64,000 nucleotides of DNA from Limnomonas spitsbergensis (taxonomy: Eukaryota > Chlorophyta > Chlorophyceae > Chlamydomonadales), in NCBI GenBank assembly GCA_037349105.1, contig JAYJMM010000106.1, positions 1,302,001 through 1,366,000 on the forward strand, in the 5' to 3' direction. Positions 1 through 11,399 of this stretch are shown here, piece after piece. The translations under genes and the position numbers were made by a program. Below the pieces are notes generated by a model. It did not search any database. It was given only the letters and a program-made list of their open reading frames with translations, and was not told the origin of the DNA. Numbering within the stretch: position 1 is the first letter of the stretch; each line of letters starts with the position of its first letter.

Positions 1-684
1 GACATTTTACGAAAATGAGAGAAGAAACACTGAGAATCGGGATATTTTCACGCCTGCGGCGTTCATGTTGAGGTTTTCAGTACCCATTATTGAATGGCAA
101 AAAACTGAAATAATCACATGCCGCAGCTACATTGTAGCTACGACTGGCCAGGAGCATGCTGAACACAGCCCTGCCGTGCTCACCAGTCATAAATGGCGGA
201 CTTGGAGACAGGGATGGATCCAGTCTGCATTCACACATTGCATTCACACAATTTAGTCACGCATTACATTCACACATTGTACTCATGCTTGGCAGTCATA
301 CATTGGAGCAGACACATCAAGACAAGTAAGTCGATGAGCTCAGTGGCCTCTTGCATCAATTCATACATGGCAGAGCCAGAACATGCACACAATTCAAATG
401 CACCAGCAGTACACACTAAATTCAAACATGGCAGGACACACTTCATTCAAGCATAACAGTACTCCCATGAAATTCAAACACAGCAGCACAAAAAATGCAA
501 TCATAGCAGCACACACACAACATATAGAGTAGTTCATCTTCATGCAGATTTTCTGGCAGGACCCTAACCCCTGAACCCTAACGCGACCCTTCACACTACC
601 AGGGTCATTAATTAAACCAAGTAATGCATCAACACTACCCGGCGTTGAACCCTTAACCCCAAGCCCTACTCGCACCCTTAACGC
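1..684. other. No gene recognised; left edge of window
   Basis: This stretch lies 3' of the last visible exon of the receptor gene, so it should be intron of that gene. It contains degenerate CATTCACACA-like and CAAACATGGCAG-like short repeats and then grades into the 68-bp array. I looked for a pore or second-helix exon of a glutamate receptor on the minus strand and did not find one, so the rest of that gene is probably outside the window. Confidence 0.4.
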
Positions 685-1275
685 CTCCTGAATGCCGCAC
701 AATCCCCAGCCTTCAAGCGCACCCCCAAAGCCCTAATTGGACCCTACACTCCTCCTGAATGCCGCACAATCCCCAGCCTCCAATCGCACCCCCCAAGCCC
801 TACCTGCACCCTACACTCCTCCTGAATCCCGCACCCTACCCAGCCTCCAATCGCACCCCCCAAGCCCTACCTGCACCCTACACTCCTCCTGAATCCCGCA
901 CCCTACCCAGCCTTCAAGCGCATCCCTCCAAGCCCTACCTGCACCCTACACTCCTCCTGAATCCCGAACCCTACCCAGCCTTCAAGCGCATCCCTCCAAG
1001 CCCTACCTGCACCCTAAACCCCTCCTGAATCCCGAACCCTACCCAGCCTTCAAGCGCATCCCTCCAAGCCCTACCTGCACCCTAAACCCCTCCTGAATCC
1101 CGAACCCTACCCAGCCTTCAAGCGCATCCCTCCAAGCCCTACCTGCACCCTAAACCCCTCCTGAATCAAGAACCCTACCCAGCCTTCAAGCGCATCCCTC
1201 CAAGCCCTACCTGCACCCTAAACCCCTCCTGAATCCCGAACCCTACCCAGCCTTCAAGCGCATCCCCCAAACCCT
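685..1275. repeat. 68-bp tandem array, about 8-9 copies
   Basis: The unit contains CCCTACCTGCACCCTA, CTCCTCCTGAATCCCG and CCTTCAAGCGCAT. On the minus strand each unit has a GTAGGG following GTGCAG, resembling the donor edge of the receptor exon ending at 1278. The array lies in the intron downstream of that exon. Open frames across it are not genes. Confidence 0.85.
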
Positions 1276-1277
1276 AC

Positions 1278-4200
1278 CAGGACCAGGTTCTCTACGAGCC
1301 ATATCATGACCGGTGTGACGAGGAGCGTCAGCCCCAGTGCCAGCCAGATGGTCCAATCAAACCTGAGTGTGCAGGGTTGAGGGTGGGTAGGGTGAGGGTT
1401 TAGGGTTAAGGGGTGAGGGCGTAGGGTTTGGGGGTGACGAGGATCGTCAGCCCCAGTGCCAGCCAGATAGTCCTGTCAAACCTGAGTGTGCAGGGTTCAG
1501 GTTAGATAGGGTTCAGGTTGGATAGGGTTAAGGGTGTAGGGTTAAGAGTGTGCAGGGTTGAGGGTGGATAGGGTTTAGGGGAGTGGGGTTTGGGTCCAGT
1601 GATACGTGATTGTGAGGGGTCCATGGTTCAGGTTCCACCGGTAAGAGTTGTATAGTTTAGGGGTAAGGGCTTAGGGTTTACAGTCTATGAGTCCTCCCCA
1701 ACCTGCTTGTGCCTTCTACTAACCATATGCACCGACCCTCGACAGCATCTTCACGGAGCAGCAGTCAGGTACCAGTGCTTTTTTCCCCGGCTACGAGTCC
1801 ACATTCAGCATGCCGCCCCGCGGCTGCCAAAGGCCCCATCGGGACCAAACTCGGACCAGCCTACGACTGGTGGCCAGAATAGCATGGCTGGCCACAAATG
1901 GGGTCGCCGGCCAGCGGCCGGAGCGTAGCTGACATGTAGCCGAGTCATAAAGAGAGAAACAATGGCAGTAACTCCTGGCGACACCAGAACCTTCCCTAGG
2001 CAACACCAGCAACAACTCACGGTTTCAGGAACGCCCAGGCGTTGTACGAGTTTTGCCCAGCCTGTGAGGAGATGAGCACCCCCAGTCCAGTCCGGTAATA
2101 CGAGTAGCTGAAGCGTGCGCCCAGGACAAGCCGGGCCGCCGACACGGTAAAGGAGCCGGCGCCTACCGCGCATTCCTCAGATGCCCCGTCAGTTACCAGG
2201 ATGTTGATCACAGGTCCCACCTGGATCAGGACGGAAGGTTGGGGTTTACATCATATTGCAGGGGGGTTTATAAATGAAGGGTTAATAGAACTGTAGGGTA
2301 AGGCCTAGGGTAAAGGGTAAGGGCTCTAGGTCTTGGGTAAGGGCTAGAGTGAGTACCAGGGTAAGGGTTACAGTTGAGGGTAAAGGCTCAAGTCTAGGGT
2401 AAAGGTTAGGGTCTAGGGTGAGTATCAGGGTAAGGATTAGGGTTGAGGGTTAGGGCTAGGTTTGATGGTGAGGGAAGGGCTAGCTTTCAGGGTGTCTTGG
2501 ATCTAGGGTAGGGCCAGGGTTTAAGCTCAACGGTGATAAGGCAGGCCCCACTTGGTGGCCCAGGTGCACAAAATAAATAAATCATCACTTTCCATTTCAG
2601 GAATTTCGGGGGGGAACATGCAGATTCAAAAGTGGCGGCAAAAGTGGCACGGATGTATATTGAGTCCCGTTTGGTTTAAGAAACGGATATCAGGTCCACG
2701 AAATGAACATCTCAAATCTGTTCATCACAGGACGCTAGGGCCTTGGGGGGGGGCCAACATGGAAATAGGGAGACTCTTGCGAAGACAGGGATGTCCATCA
2801 CGGGGCCCACACTTGATTACTCAGGTCCCCGTCAACATTGAGGTCCGCTGAATAAACGTCTGAAGTGTTTTCAAACCTCAATAGCTTAAGCATGTTCATA
2901 CCTCAATAGCATAAGTGTGTTCATACCTCAATAGCTTAAGTGTGTTCATACCTCAATAGCTTAAGTGTGTTCATACCTCAATAGCTTAAGTGTGTTCATA
3001 CCTCAATAGCTTAAGTGTGTTCATACCGCAATAGCTTAAGTGTGTTCATACCGCAATAGCTTAAGTGTGTTCATACCTCAATAGCATAAGTGTGTTCATA
3101 CCTCAATAGCATAAGTGTGTTCATACCTCAATAGCTTAAGTGTGTTCATACCTCAATACCTTAAGTGTGTTCATACCTCAATAGCATAAGTGTGTTCATA
3201 CCTCAATAGCATAAGTGTGTTCATACCTCAATAGCTTAAGTGTGTTCATACCTCAATAGCATAAGTGTGTTCATACCTCAATAGCTTAAGTGTGTTCATA
3301 CCTCAATAGCTTAAGTGTGTTCATACCTCAATAGAATAAGTGTGTTCATACCTCAATAGCTTAAGTGTGTTCATACCTCAATAGCATAAGTGTGCTCATA
3401 CCTCAATAGCTTAAGTATTTTCATACCTCAATAGCTGAAGTATGTTCATACCTCAAAAGCTTAAGTGTTTTCATTACAGAAGTCATGGGGGAAAGCATGA
3501 AAATTCAAATTCAAATTCAAAAGTGCTGGCAGGGGCACACCCAACCGCAAGGGCATGGACACATATTTGCCTATAGGTTCAACTGAATTGCAATCGAACG
3601 CACCTGCAGGGTCGTGCACACAAAGTGGAACTGACGCGCCTCGGGTGGCAATGTGTCGTTCACGGGCGGAAAGCCGATCACCTCCCTCCAGCCTATCTGA
3701 CGCGCGACCCAGCGGATGAGGCTCACATCGAAACCTGTGCCGAAGGCAAAGGTGGTCACGGTTTTGTATTCCGGTTACAAATGTTTGCAGCCGCTTGAAA
3801 GGGGGTCAGGGTTAGCGGATGAGGCTCACATCGAAGCCTGCCCTGAAGGCAAAGGTGGTCACGGTTTCGTATTCCGGTTACAAATGTTTGCAGCGGCTTG
3901 AAAGGGGGTCAGGGTTAGCGGATGAGGCTCACATCGAAACCTGCGCTGAAAGCAAAGGTGGTCACGGTTTTGTATTCCGGTTACAAATGTTTGCAGGGGC
4001 TTGAAAGGGGGTCAGGGTTAGCGGATGAGGCTCACATCGAAACCTGCGCCGAAGGCAAAGGTGGTCACGGTTTGTATTCCGGTTACAAATGTTTGCAGGG
4101 GCTTGAAAGGGGGTCAGGGTTAGCAGATGAGGCTCACATCGATACCTGCGCTGAAAGCAAAGGTGGTCACGGTTTTGTATTCCGGTTACAAATGTTTGCA

Positions 4201-6341
4201 GAGGCTTGAAAGGGGGTCAGGGTTAGCGGATGAGGCTCACATCGATACCTGCGCCAAAGGCAAAGGTGGTCACGGTTTCGTATTCCGGTTACAAATGTCT
4301 GCAGGGGCTTGAAAGGGGGTCAGGGTTAGCAGATGAGGCTCACATCGAAACCTGCGCCGAAGGCAAAGGGTCATTGGTTTCATATTCTGGTAAAGGATTT
4401 TTTTTTGCAAGGGCTTGAAAGGGGGTCAGGACTAACGGACAAGGCTCACATCCAAACCTGCGCGGAAGGCTAAGCGTTGCAAAAAGGGTGTGAACGACGG
4501 TTGGCAATATAAGATGAGGTTCACATGAAAGCCTGTGTCGCCGGCGAAGGGATAACAGTTCTGTGTACAGGATTTGTAATTGTTTGCAAGGGCTTAGAAG
4601 GGTGTCAGGGCTGGTGGATGAGGCTCACATCGAAACCTGCGCCGGCCAAGGGTTTAACAATAGTTTCAACAAGGCTTAGCCAGCAGCTAAGGACGAGGCT
4701 CACATCCAAACCTGCGCCGAAGGCCAAGGGTTCGAATGAAGGGTTTGATGAGGTTTAGCCAGTTTTGGGTTCTGGGTTAAGGGGGTAAGGGTTTAGGGTT
4801 TGAAATAACTGTTGGGTGATGCTTAGCCAGTCCGGATGAGGCTCACATGAAGGCCTGCGCCAACGGCACCGCAGGTCATGGTCGAAGATTTGTTCAGGAC
4901 ATCTGGAATATTTTGAAAGGGCTCACATCAACCTTGCGCCGCAGGGCAAGGGTTTACATTACGAAAAGAGGGTGGGTCAATAACATAATTATCAAAAGTA
5001 TTTTCTTGTCACTTCAAATTATTTGCGCGGGTTCAACGGGTTAAATAGAGGGTTGGGCCAGCGGGGTTGCGGACAGGGTATGAAAAATAACATCATGACA
5101 GGTCCACCAGTCAGATCCATATGGTAGATCCGTGAGGTAGATCCACTGGATCTTTGAGTGATCCAGCTTACATCAATCCGACTGTTCACTGAACGCAGGA
5201 ACAGCTCATGAACTGAAGCTCTGAAACCCCTAAACCTGCACAAGTAGCAGATCTGATGCCATGACCATTGTCAACGGTCATGACAGGTGCTGCGGACAAC
5301 CTGCCAGCGCTCACATACTTGCGACTGCCTGGCTACTCCCCCCAAAGGGTGGTCTGGTGCAAACGGGACGCCTCCTGGTTTAGGTCGGATGCTAGATTTT
5401 TGTTTTGCCCCCTACCCACCCGCCCCCTCCTATGCACATTATTTGCACCCCCACAAGTGAGCAGCTTTGCTTCCAAGGCAATAGCGCCCCACCTGATGTG
5501 CCCATTCCCACCTGTACCAATCCCCTCGTGTAACAGGCCTCACCTGAATAATCTGCAGTCGATGCGTTTGGGCTACATTGAGCAAACCCGGGGTTCTGCA
5601 GGACACAAAGGGATCATCTTGTAAAAATAAGGATATGCATGGACTCATCCTCATGCACAGGCTTTCCTCATGCATGGGCTCATCTACATGCATGGGCTCA
5701 TCATGCATGGGCTCGTCCTCATCCATGGGCTTGGCATCATGCATGTGTTCAGCATCATGCATGGGTCCAGCATCATGCATGAGATCATCTTCATACATGG
5801 GTTCAGCACCATGCATGGGATCATCTCCATGCATGGGTTCAGCATCATGCATGGGATCATCTTCACGCATGGGTTCAGCATCATGCATGGGATCATCTTC
5901 ATGCATGGGTTCAGCATCATGCATGCCATAATCTTCATGCATGGGTTCAGCATCATGCATGGGATCATCTTCATGCATCGGATCCGTATCATGCATGGGC
6001 TCGGCATCATGCATGGGCTCAGCATCTTGCATGGGCTCAGCATCATGCATGGGTTCAGCCTCACGCATGGACACATCTTTATGCATGGGCTCAGCATCAT
6101 GCATGGAATCATCTTCATGCATGGGCTCATCTTCATGCATGGGCTGAGCATTGTCATGCATGGGCTCAGCATCACGCTTGGGCTCAGCATCATGCATGGG
6201 CGCATCATCGTTCATGGGCGCATCATCTTGCGCATTTCAGCTCACCTGAACCAGGCATACAGGAAAGCTATCGGCAGTTCCTAGGAGCGCGAGCAGGGCA
6301 ACGGAGGCTATCAACAGGACTAGACTGGCTTGCACCGTCAT
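1278..6341 (-). CDS. Glutamate-receptor-like ligand-gated channel, 5' part (3' end off the window)
   Basis: Predicted ionotropic glutamate receptor-like membrane channel. Minus-strand exons: 6246-6341, 5544-5595, 3604-3734, 2021-2220, 1278-1362. All junctions keep phase (0, 1, 0, 2), giving 188 codons. Residues 1-24 form a hydrophobic signal peptide (MTVQASLVLLIASVALLALL). Residues 50-58 read GFDVSLIRW, the start of the first ligand-binding segment. Exon four carries VGAGSFTVSAAR, then FSYSYYRTGLGVLIS, then AFLKP, matching the VGD..iT..R, dFs.PY..SGl and FLKP landmarks of the family. Residues 161-184 (FDWTIWLALGLTLLVTPVMI, then WLVE) are the first membrane helix. The pore, second binding lobe and last helix are not visible. 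No large amino-terminal domain precedes the binding lobe, so it is short like prokaryotic and some algal members. Donors are GTGAGC, GTGAGG, GTGCGT and GTGAGT; the 1278 end (GTAGGG donor) is the least certain. The family assignment is strong; the ligand cannot be told. Confidence 0.8.
1790..1945 (+). repeat. Interspersed repeat family F, copy 1
   Basis: About 155 bp sharing CTACGACTGGTGGCCA, CATGGCTGGCCACAAATGGG and GGCCGGAG..GTAGCTGACAT with an inverted copy at 35887-36042 and a diverged copy at 38725-38905. It lies in a receptor intron. There is no coding content, and the class of element is unknown. Confidence 0.7.
2872..3475. repeat. 25-bp minisatellite, about 24 copies
   Basis: The unit is CTTAAGTGTGTTCATACCTC followed by AATAG, with variants CATAAG and ACCGCA. 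It lies in the receptor intron between the exons at 3604 and 2220. It is flanked on both sides by a related sequence containing GATTCAAAAGTGGC or AATTCAAAAGTGCTGGC (near 2622 and 3515). Confidence 0.9.
3712..4425. repeat. 103-bp tandem array made from an exon edge and its splice acceptor
   Basis: Seven regular copies, decaying to about 4870. On the minus strand each copy contains the end of the intron, the acceptor (CAG) and the first 23 bases of the receptor exon (encoding FDVSLIR), then diverges into TAACCCTGACCCCC. The lowest-coordinate copy continues into the real exon 3604-3734. The intron therefore carries at least seven decoy acceptors. Confidence 0.9.
5650..6225. repeat. 18-bp ATGCATGGG minisatellite
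   Basis: The unit is ATGCATGGGCTCAGCATC or ATGCATGGGATCATCTTC, often alternating as a 36-bp pair. It sits in the first intron of the receptor gene (5596-6245). All frames are open over long distances only because the unit length is a multiple of three. On the minus strand the Met-His-Asp-Ala-Glu-Pro frame is in phase with the signal peptide but separated from it by an in-frame TGA at 6237-6239 and a consensus donor, which supports intron status. Confidence 0.85.
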
Positions 6342-7855
6342 GCTGAATCAGCACGTCTGCTACAGCCGAATCAGCCCAGTGGAATGGATCGTAAGGGGAT
6401 TGTCTGATCAGTCCATACGCATTTGATGTCGTGGAAAAGGGTCTGGGGCATCAGCTGTGGGCGGGCGTAGGGCCCCGAGCGCGTGAACGGGGAATGCACT
6501 CTGACAGATTGTTATGAAGGTAGCGTTTTTAATCGAGTAGGTGAAGGTTAGACCAAGGGGCGGCAAGCTGGGAAGGTGGCAATTTGCGCCACGAAACTGC
6601 CGCTGGGGATGGTCACTCCCTTCCGACTGCCTTCCGATACGAGGATGTGGCAGCTGGTGGCAACAAAGTTGTTACTTAGGGCGGAGAGGAATTAAGGGCG
6701 GGCTGTTTTTTGTGAAGAGGATATCTGCTCGATCGGAACTAGAGTAGCTGCTGATTAACTTCGTCGTCACGTCCACCTAGCCTGTCCTCCTAGCCTGTCC
6801 CGTCATCGGTCTTGGCTGGGTGGGTCTTGGACATGCTGGGAAGGTCAACCGATCATTCGCCACACTCTTTTATCAATGAGCATTGAGTCGACATGTGCCA
6901 GGCACATACGTGGCAGCGATGGGTTGATAAAAGCATGCGGATCATGAACTCAAACCTCCGCACCTCACCTAAACAGGCGGCACTGAAGCACCTTCGTGGC
7001 TCGAGTGCAACTACAGCTGTCATCAGAGGGCGGTCATCAGCAGGGGGTCATCATCTTCCAACCACCTGCCCACCAACTTCCCCACTGGCCTCACAGGCTC
7101 TTTATCGCGAGCCTGACATCAGTCCTCTCCATCACTGTCCTCTGGATCGATGTCATCGGAAATCTACTCTCCACGCACTACTCACCGCACACCCCATCCA
7201 TCCAGCATCCCATCTCTGATCTGATCTCTGATCGCATGTTGGCATATTTGGGGGGCCATCTCCCTCAAAAGGAGGTCGACAAAAAGTGTGCAATGAAAAC
7301 AAGGAAGGTACTATTTTGGCTGAGCATAACCAGTGGGGAGACAATGCTGAGCACTACTGACAATTTTCGGACTTGCAAAAATGGAAGTCAGTCCTAACTT
7401 GATGTTATCAATTTTCAAGAACCCTTTTCGGACACCCTTTCAAGTTTTCTCTGACTTCCACATTTGTTTCACCTACATTTTTGGTGACTTTCCCATGTCG
7501 AAAAATAGGCATTATCATCCCTCTCGCTTTAAGGGGGAAAATTAGTTGCTAAATGGAGACCTGCCATTTAATTAATAAATTGCTTTGTACAATCCTGAAC
7601 ATTGTAAGTGCCCAAAAACCTAAGTGCCACCAAGCAAAAACTATTAGTTGCTAATCAGCTGGTTGCTTAGCAATTAGGCTGAAGGCTAATATGAATCCTT
7701 ATCTCAGTCTAGTAATTCCTTCTTTAGAAAGACGGGTTGCTGAACTAAACAATCAGGCAGAAAATATGCATGAATTATCATCTCACTCTTAGGAGTTCAA
7801 AATAGGCATGGTTCCCTATCTCAGTCTTAGGAAATCACTGAAAAAGGGTGTCCGA
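6342..7855. other. Region 5' of the receptor gene; no gene recognised
   Basis: This is the presumed upstream region of the minus-strand receptor gene. I see no protein family on either strand. From about 7400 the sequence becomes AT-richer with short repeated phrases (CTTATCTCAGTCTAG, CCCTATCTCAGTCTTAGG, TTAGTTGCTAA). No promoter motif can be called. Confidence 0.4.
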
Positions 7856-7861
7856 GTCGCT

Positions 7862-8766
7862 AAGTTCATGATGTTACACCTCTGGGCTGACTTTTTGTTT
7901 GTCGACGTGGCCGAGCTTCATTTCAGCGTGGCCCGGACTGAGAGGTGTAACGTCATTAACCTCTCAGTGGGCCCTGCTTAAATAAAGCTCAGCCACGTCA
8001 GCAAACAAAAGTCGGCTGAGGAACGCAAGAGAGAGGGCACAAGAGGAGAGAAAGGAACGCGTGTTCACCTCTCAAACAACAACAAACAAACAAAAAAAAG
8101 TTTGGCAAAGCAAATCCCCTGCCCCTGAGGTGACTAGCCATCAACAAGCTCAACTACATCTGCCACAGAAGCCAAGGCCTCTCACTCCTGCCTGCCCCGG
8201 TGCAGCTGGTGAAAGTCTGTAACGTCATTACGAGGACCAGCCCACCCCCGCTCCCGAAATCGGACATGACATAATACCTGTCGGCCCTAAGTGATGCCTT
8301 GATGATAGGGCATTGGAAGCAAAGCATGGAGCGCGTCCTCCACATGCTCACCATGTCCCCTAGCCCAGCATCGCTGACAGTGGCGTGTGTCACGCTGCTG
8401 ATCATTGCGCCTTCCTCTAGCGTCGGCTGTGCTAACCGCGTTGAGATGCAACCCTAGGTTCGTGCAAAACTGCAAACCCGAGCACACGCCCTTTTGCTAG
8501 TGCGGCCCTTAGCATGCGCCAGTACGGTGCATGCTGTAGGCTCAAACCAGGCATGGTAGGCGGCCGCAGACCTGCATTCGGTGGCAGGTTCCCTGAGGTT
8601 TACCCGGCCGGTCACCTCCAACTGTGCCTGCTCGTAGACTGCGTCCACTTATGCCAACACTTGGGTGACGAGTAAAGGCTATAGGTCAGCCGCTGCCGGA
8701 CACAGTTTGGGGACGGCTTATCCCCACTCGAGTTCCTTTAAGGCACCTAGCTATTCACTGCACCAG
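7862..8766 (-). mobile_element. Old, 5'-truncated LINE copy with its 3' UTR
   Basis: In the minus direction the 8115-8766 part is a decayed copy of the C-terminal region coded at 21079-21732. It shares AYHAWFEPTACTVLAHAKGR-like residues, GRRNDQQRDTRHCQRCWARG and the following acidic-His-Cys stretch, now broken by frameshifts. The 3' UTR (7862-8110) ends at the family's terminal motif GTAAC.TCAT. No reverse transcriptase domain is present, so this is a dead fragment. A second LINE tail starts at 8767 and abuts it directly. Confidence 0.7.
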
Positions 8767-8830
8767 TCAATGACGTTACACCTCTGGGCCCTGCTCAAAA
8801 AGGCTCGGCCGCCCCGATTGTCTTCCCCTC
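8767..8830 (-). mobile_element. LINE 3' terminal fragment
   Basis: It begins TCAATGACGTTACACCTCTG and continues GGCCCTGCTCAAAAAGGCTC on the plus strand, i.e. the reverse complement of the LINE 3' end. It is inserted exactly at the 5' truncation point of the older copy at 7862-8766. Only the tail is recognisable. Confidence 0.7.
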
Positions 8831-9890
8831 TTCTGTTCCAGTTGTGGTCTTTGAAGCTTTCTGGCAGCAGGCGGGTGAAAATAGACAGCAGCGACACATC
8901 CAGGTTGAGAAATGTGCAAAACACCAGCGGCTGCGTTTTTTTTTTTTAACCGCTGCTGCTTGTGCGACATGAGGGTTTAAGTAGACAACAATGTGAGATC
9001 GGGGCCAGAAGGTCACGCATAGTGTTTGTCATTGGCATGTCTGGTGATGGTGGGGCAGTCTGATGGTTTGTGTACCAGTTGGGGGCAAAAGGGTGGTATG
9101 TGTTCTTGTTGAGGGGCAGTGAGTGGGGTGGGGTGTGTAGTGCTAGCGGTGTTGAGTGTGCGAGGGCAGTGTGCTGTTTTGTGCTCTATTCTTGAACCCT
9201 TGGGGACGTGATTCATCTCTCTTTCACTGTACGCAGGTGCTGCAGACAGGGGTACAGAGGGCGTGGGAGGGAGAGGTCGGTCTCATTCCGCGGGTAAGGG
9301 CAGGGCTTGGGGCGGAGTGAACGCGCCTTGTAGGGTGGGTGGGTCAGGGACCAATGCTTTCATCGTCTGCGCACGTAAGCTACTCTTCAGCTGCATTGTC
9401 GTCCACAGAGCCATGCAGGTTACAGCATACCGTATAGGATGCCTAGTGGGCCGAGGGGAGTTGAGGGTTGAGGAGAGAATTTTGTCCAGAGAGCTCTTAA
9501 TATAGGCTGTCTTTGCTTTAGGGCTCAAGTCTTGGGGTGAAGGATACTGGTTAAGGTTGAGATCTTTTGAATCACCGCAAAGGGATTTTGTCTCACTTTG
9601 CTCGCATGGGCTGAAATCTCGTGAGGGTCTAGGGTCATGTGAGATCTGGAGCCAGGGGTGGGTCCGCCCCCATGCTCTCTTGGGCAGCAATGGAAGCGCT
9701 CTGCCTGGGAGGGCTGTCCGTCGTGACTTGCCTGCCAGCAGTGGCGATCCGCTTGTGGCCGGATCCGGATCCGTGCCTGCGGCCTCCCTGATCCGGCATG
9801 GCATTGCCAATCCGCACAGCTTCTAGGTCGCCCCAGCAGAAGAACTAAGCAGCCACAATGTAGGGTAGGCCTTGAGGAAGGGTGGGAACT
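8831..9890. other. Unassigned region
   Basis: No recognisable family. A frame on the plus strand ending at 9826 (GSALPGRAVRRDLPASSGD and onward to a stop) has an acceptor-like CAG upstream and could be a 3' exon of an unknown gene, but it has no match I can name. A 175-codon open frame on the opposite strand (9283-9810) overlaps it, so neither is convincing. Confidence 0.25.
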
Positions 9891-9894
9891 GTGA

Positions 9895-10400
9895 CGGGGA
9901 GGGGTGGGGAGAGCCAAGGGCCGAGGGGAGGGGTGTGAAGGACCAAGGTCTGAGGGGAGGGGTATGAAGGACCAAGGTCTGAGGGGAGGGGTGTGAAGGA
10001 CCAAGGGCCGAGGGGAGGGGTGTGAAGGACCAAGGTCTGAGGGGAGGGGTGTAAAGGACCAAGGGCCGAGGGGAGGGGTGTGAAGGACCAAGGTCTGAGG
10101 GGAGGGGTGTGAAGGACCAAGGGCCGAGGGGAGGGGTGTGAAGGACCAAGGTCTGAGGGGAGGGGTGTGAAGGACCAAGGGCCGAGGGGAGGGGTGTGAA
10201 GGACCAAAGTCTGAGGGGAGGGGTGTGAAGGACCAAGGGCCGAGGGGAGGGGTGTGAAGGAACAAGGTCTGAGGGGAGGGATGTGAGGGACCAAGGGCCG
10301 AGGGGAGGGGTGTGAAGGACCAAGGTCTGAGGGGAGGGGTGTGAAGGACCAAGTTCTGAGGGGAGGGGTGAGAAGTAACAAGGTCTGAGGGGAAAGGTGG
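9895..10400. repeat. 29-bp GAGGGGAGGGG minisatellite, about 17 copies
   Basis: The unit contains GAGGGGAGGGGTGTGAAGGA and CCAAG. Two versions, starting GTCTG and GGCCG, alternate to give a 58-bp higher-order repeat. The 29-bp length rotates the frame, so all three minus-strand frames stay open; these are not proteins. The plus strand has closely spaced G4 runs. Confidence 0.9.
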
Positions 10401-10924
10401 GGAGGTGAGGTGAGGACCGAGGAGAGGGGAGGGGAGGGCTCAAGGGAGGGGATGGGAGGGGGTCCAGCCACATTAAATGCTGCTGAAAACCGTAGGAGTG
10501 GGGACAGGAAGACGGGAGGCCTTGCGAGGAGGGTCCACACCAATGCCTTTTTTTTTCCAAATCCCCAAACCCTAAACCCTACTCAGGAGATTCCTCCGTT
10601 CTGACCTTCAACCTCAACCCTGGTCCAGAACCTCCCACCCTGACAGTCTACCTGCAGCCCAGGCCTGCTCTTCAGTAGCAGAAGCTGAAGCTGTACCGCA
10701 ATAGGCAGCGGTAAGAAGCGGAGCAGTACAACCGTACCCGGGGGGTGTCATGCACACGGTGTCCAGCTGTACATCAGCAAGGCAGTATGTCCAGGCTGTC
10801 GGTACAGCTGCCCACAGCTGAGACTTCAGCTCGAGCCACCGTAACTGCCCTACCTTCCAGGCCCCAGGGCAGTATGGGACTTGATTTCTTAGGAAAATGG
10901 CTTTACTGCCTGGTTCTGAGGTAC

Positions 10925-11397
10925 AGTTGTCATGCAGGTTTAAATACCATGCAGGTGTAAATACCATGCAGGTTTAAATACCATGCAGGTTTAAATACCA
11001 TGCAGGTTTAAATACCATGCAGGTTTCAATACCATGCAGGTTTAAATACCATGCAGGTTTCAATACCATGCAGGTTTCAATACCATGCAGGTTTAAATAC
11101 CATGCAGGTTTCAATACCATGCAGGTTTCAATACCATGCAGGTTTAAATACCATGCAGGTTTCAATACCATGCAGGTTTCAATACCATGCAGGCTTCAAT
11201 ACCATGCAGGTTTCAATACCATGCAGGTTTCAATACCATGCAGGTTTCAATACCATGCAGGTTTCAATACCATGCAGGTTTCAATACCATGCAGGTTTCA
11301 ATACCATGCAGGTTTCAATACCATGCAGGTTTCAATACCATGCAGGTTTCAATACCATGCAGGTTTAACTACCATGCAGGTTTAAATACCATGCAGG
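10925..11397. repeat. 17-bp CATGCAGGTTTCAATAC minisatellite, about 28 copies
   Basis: Near-perfect copies vary at one position (TTTCAATAC or TTTAAATAC). Each unit holds a splice-like CAGGTTT on the plus strand. The open frames through it follow from the unit sequence and are not genes. Confidence 0.92.
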
Positions 11398-11399
11398 TG

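Noticed and set aside
5439..6215. 258-codon Met-His-Asp-Ala-Glu-Pro repeat frame
   Set aside because: It lies in the first receptor intron, bounded by a consensus donor and acceptor that keep phase. All other frames across the array are also open.
9523..10560. Ser-Phe-Thr-Pro-Leu-Pro repeat frames
   Set aside because: They are products of the 29-bp minisatellite, open in all three frames of the same strand.
10925..11397. Possible CRISPR-like regular array
   Set aside because: Units are contiguous 17-bp repeats without unique spacers, in a eukaryotic context. The same holds for the other arrays.
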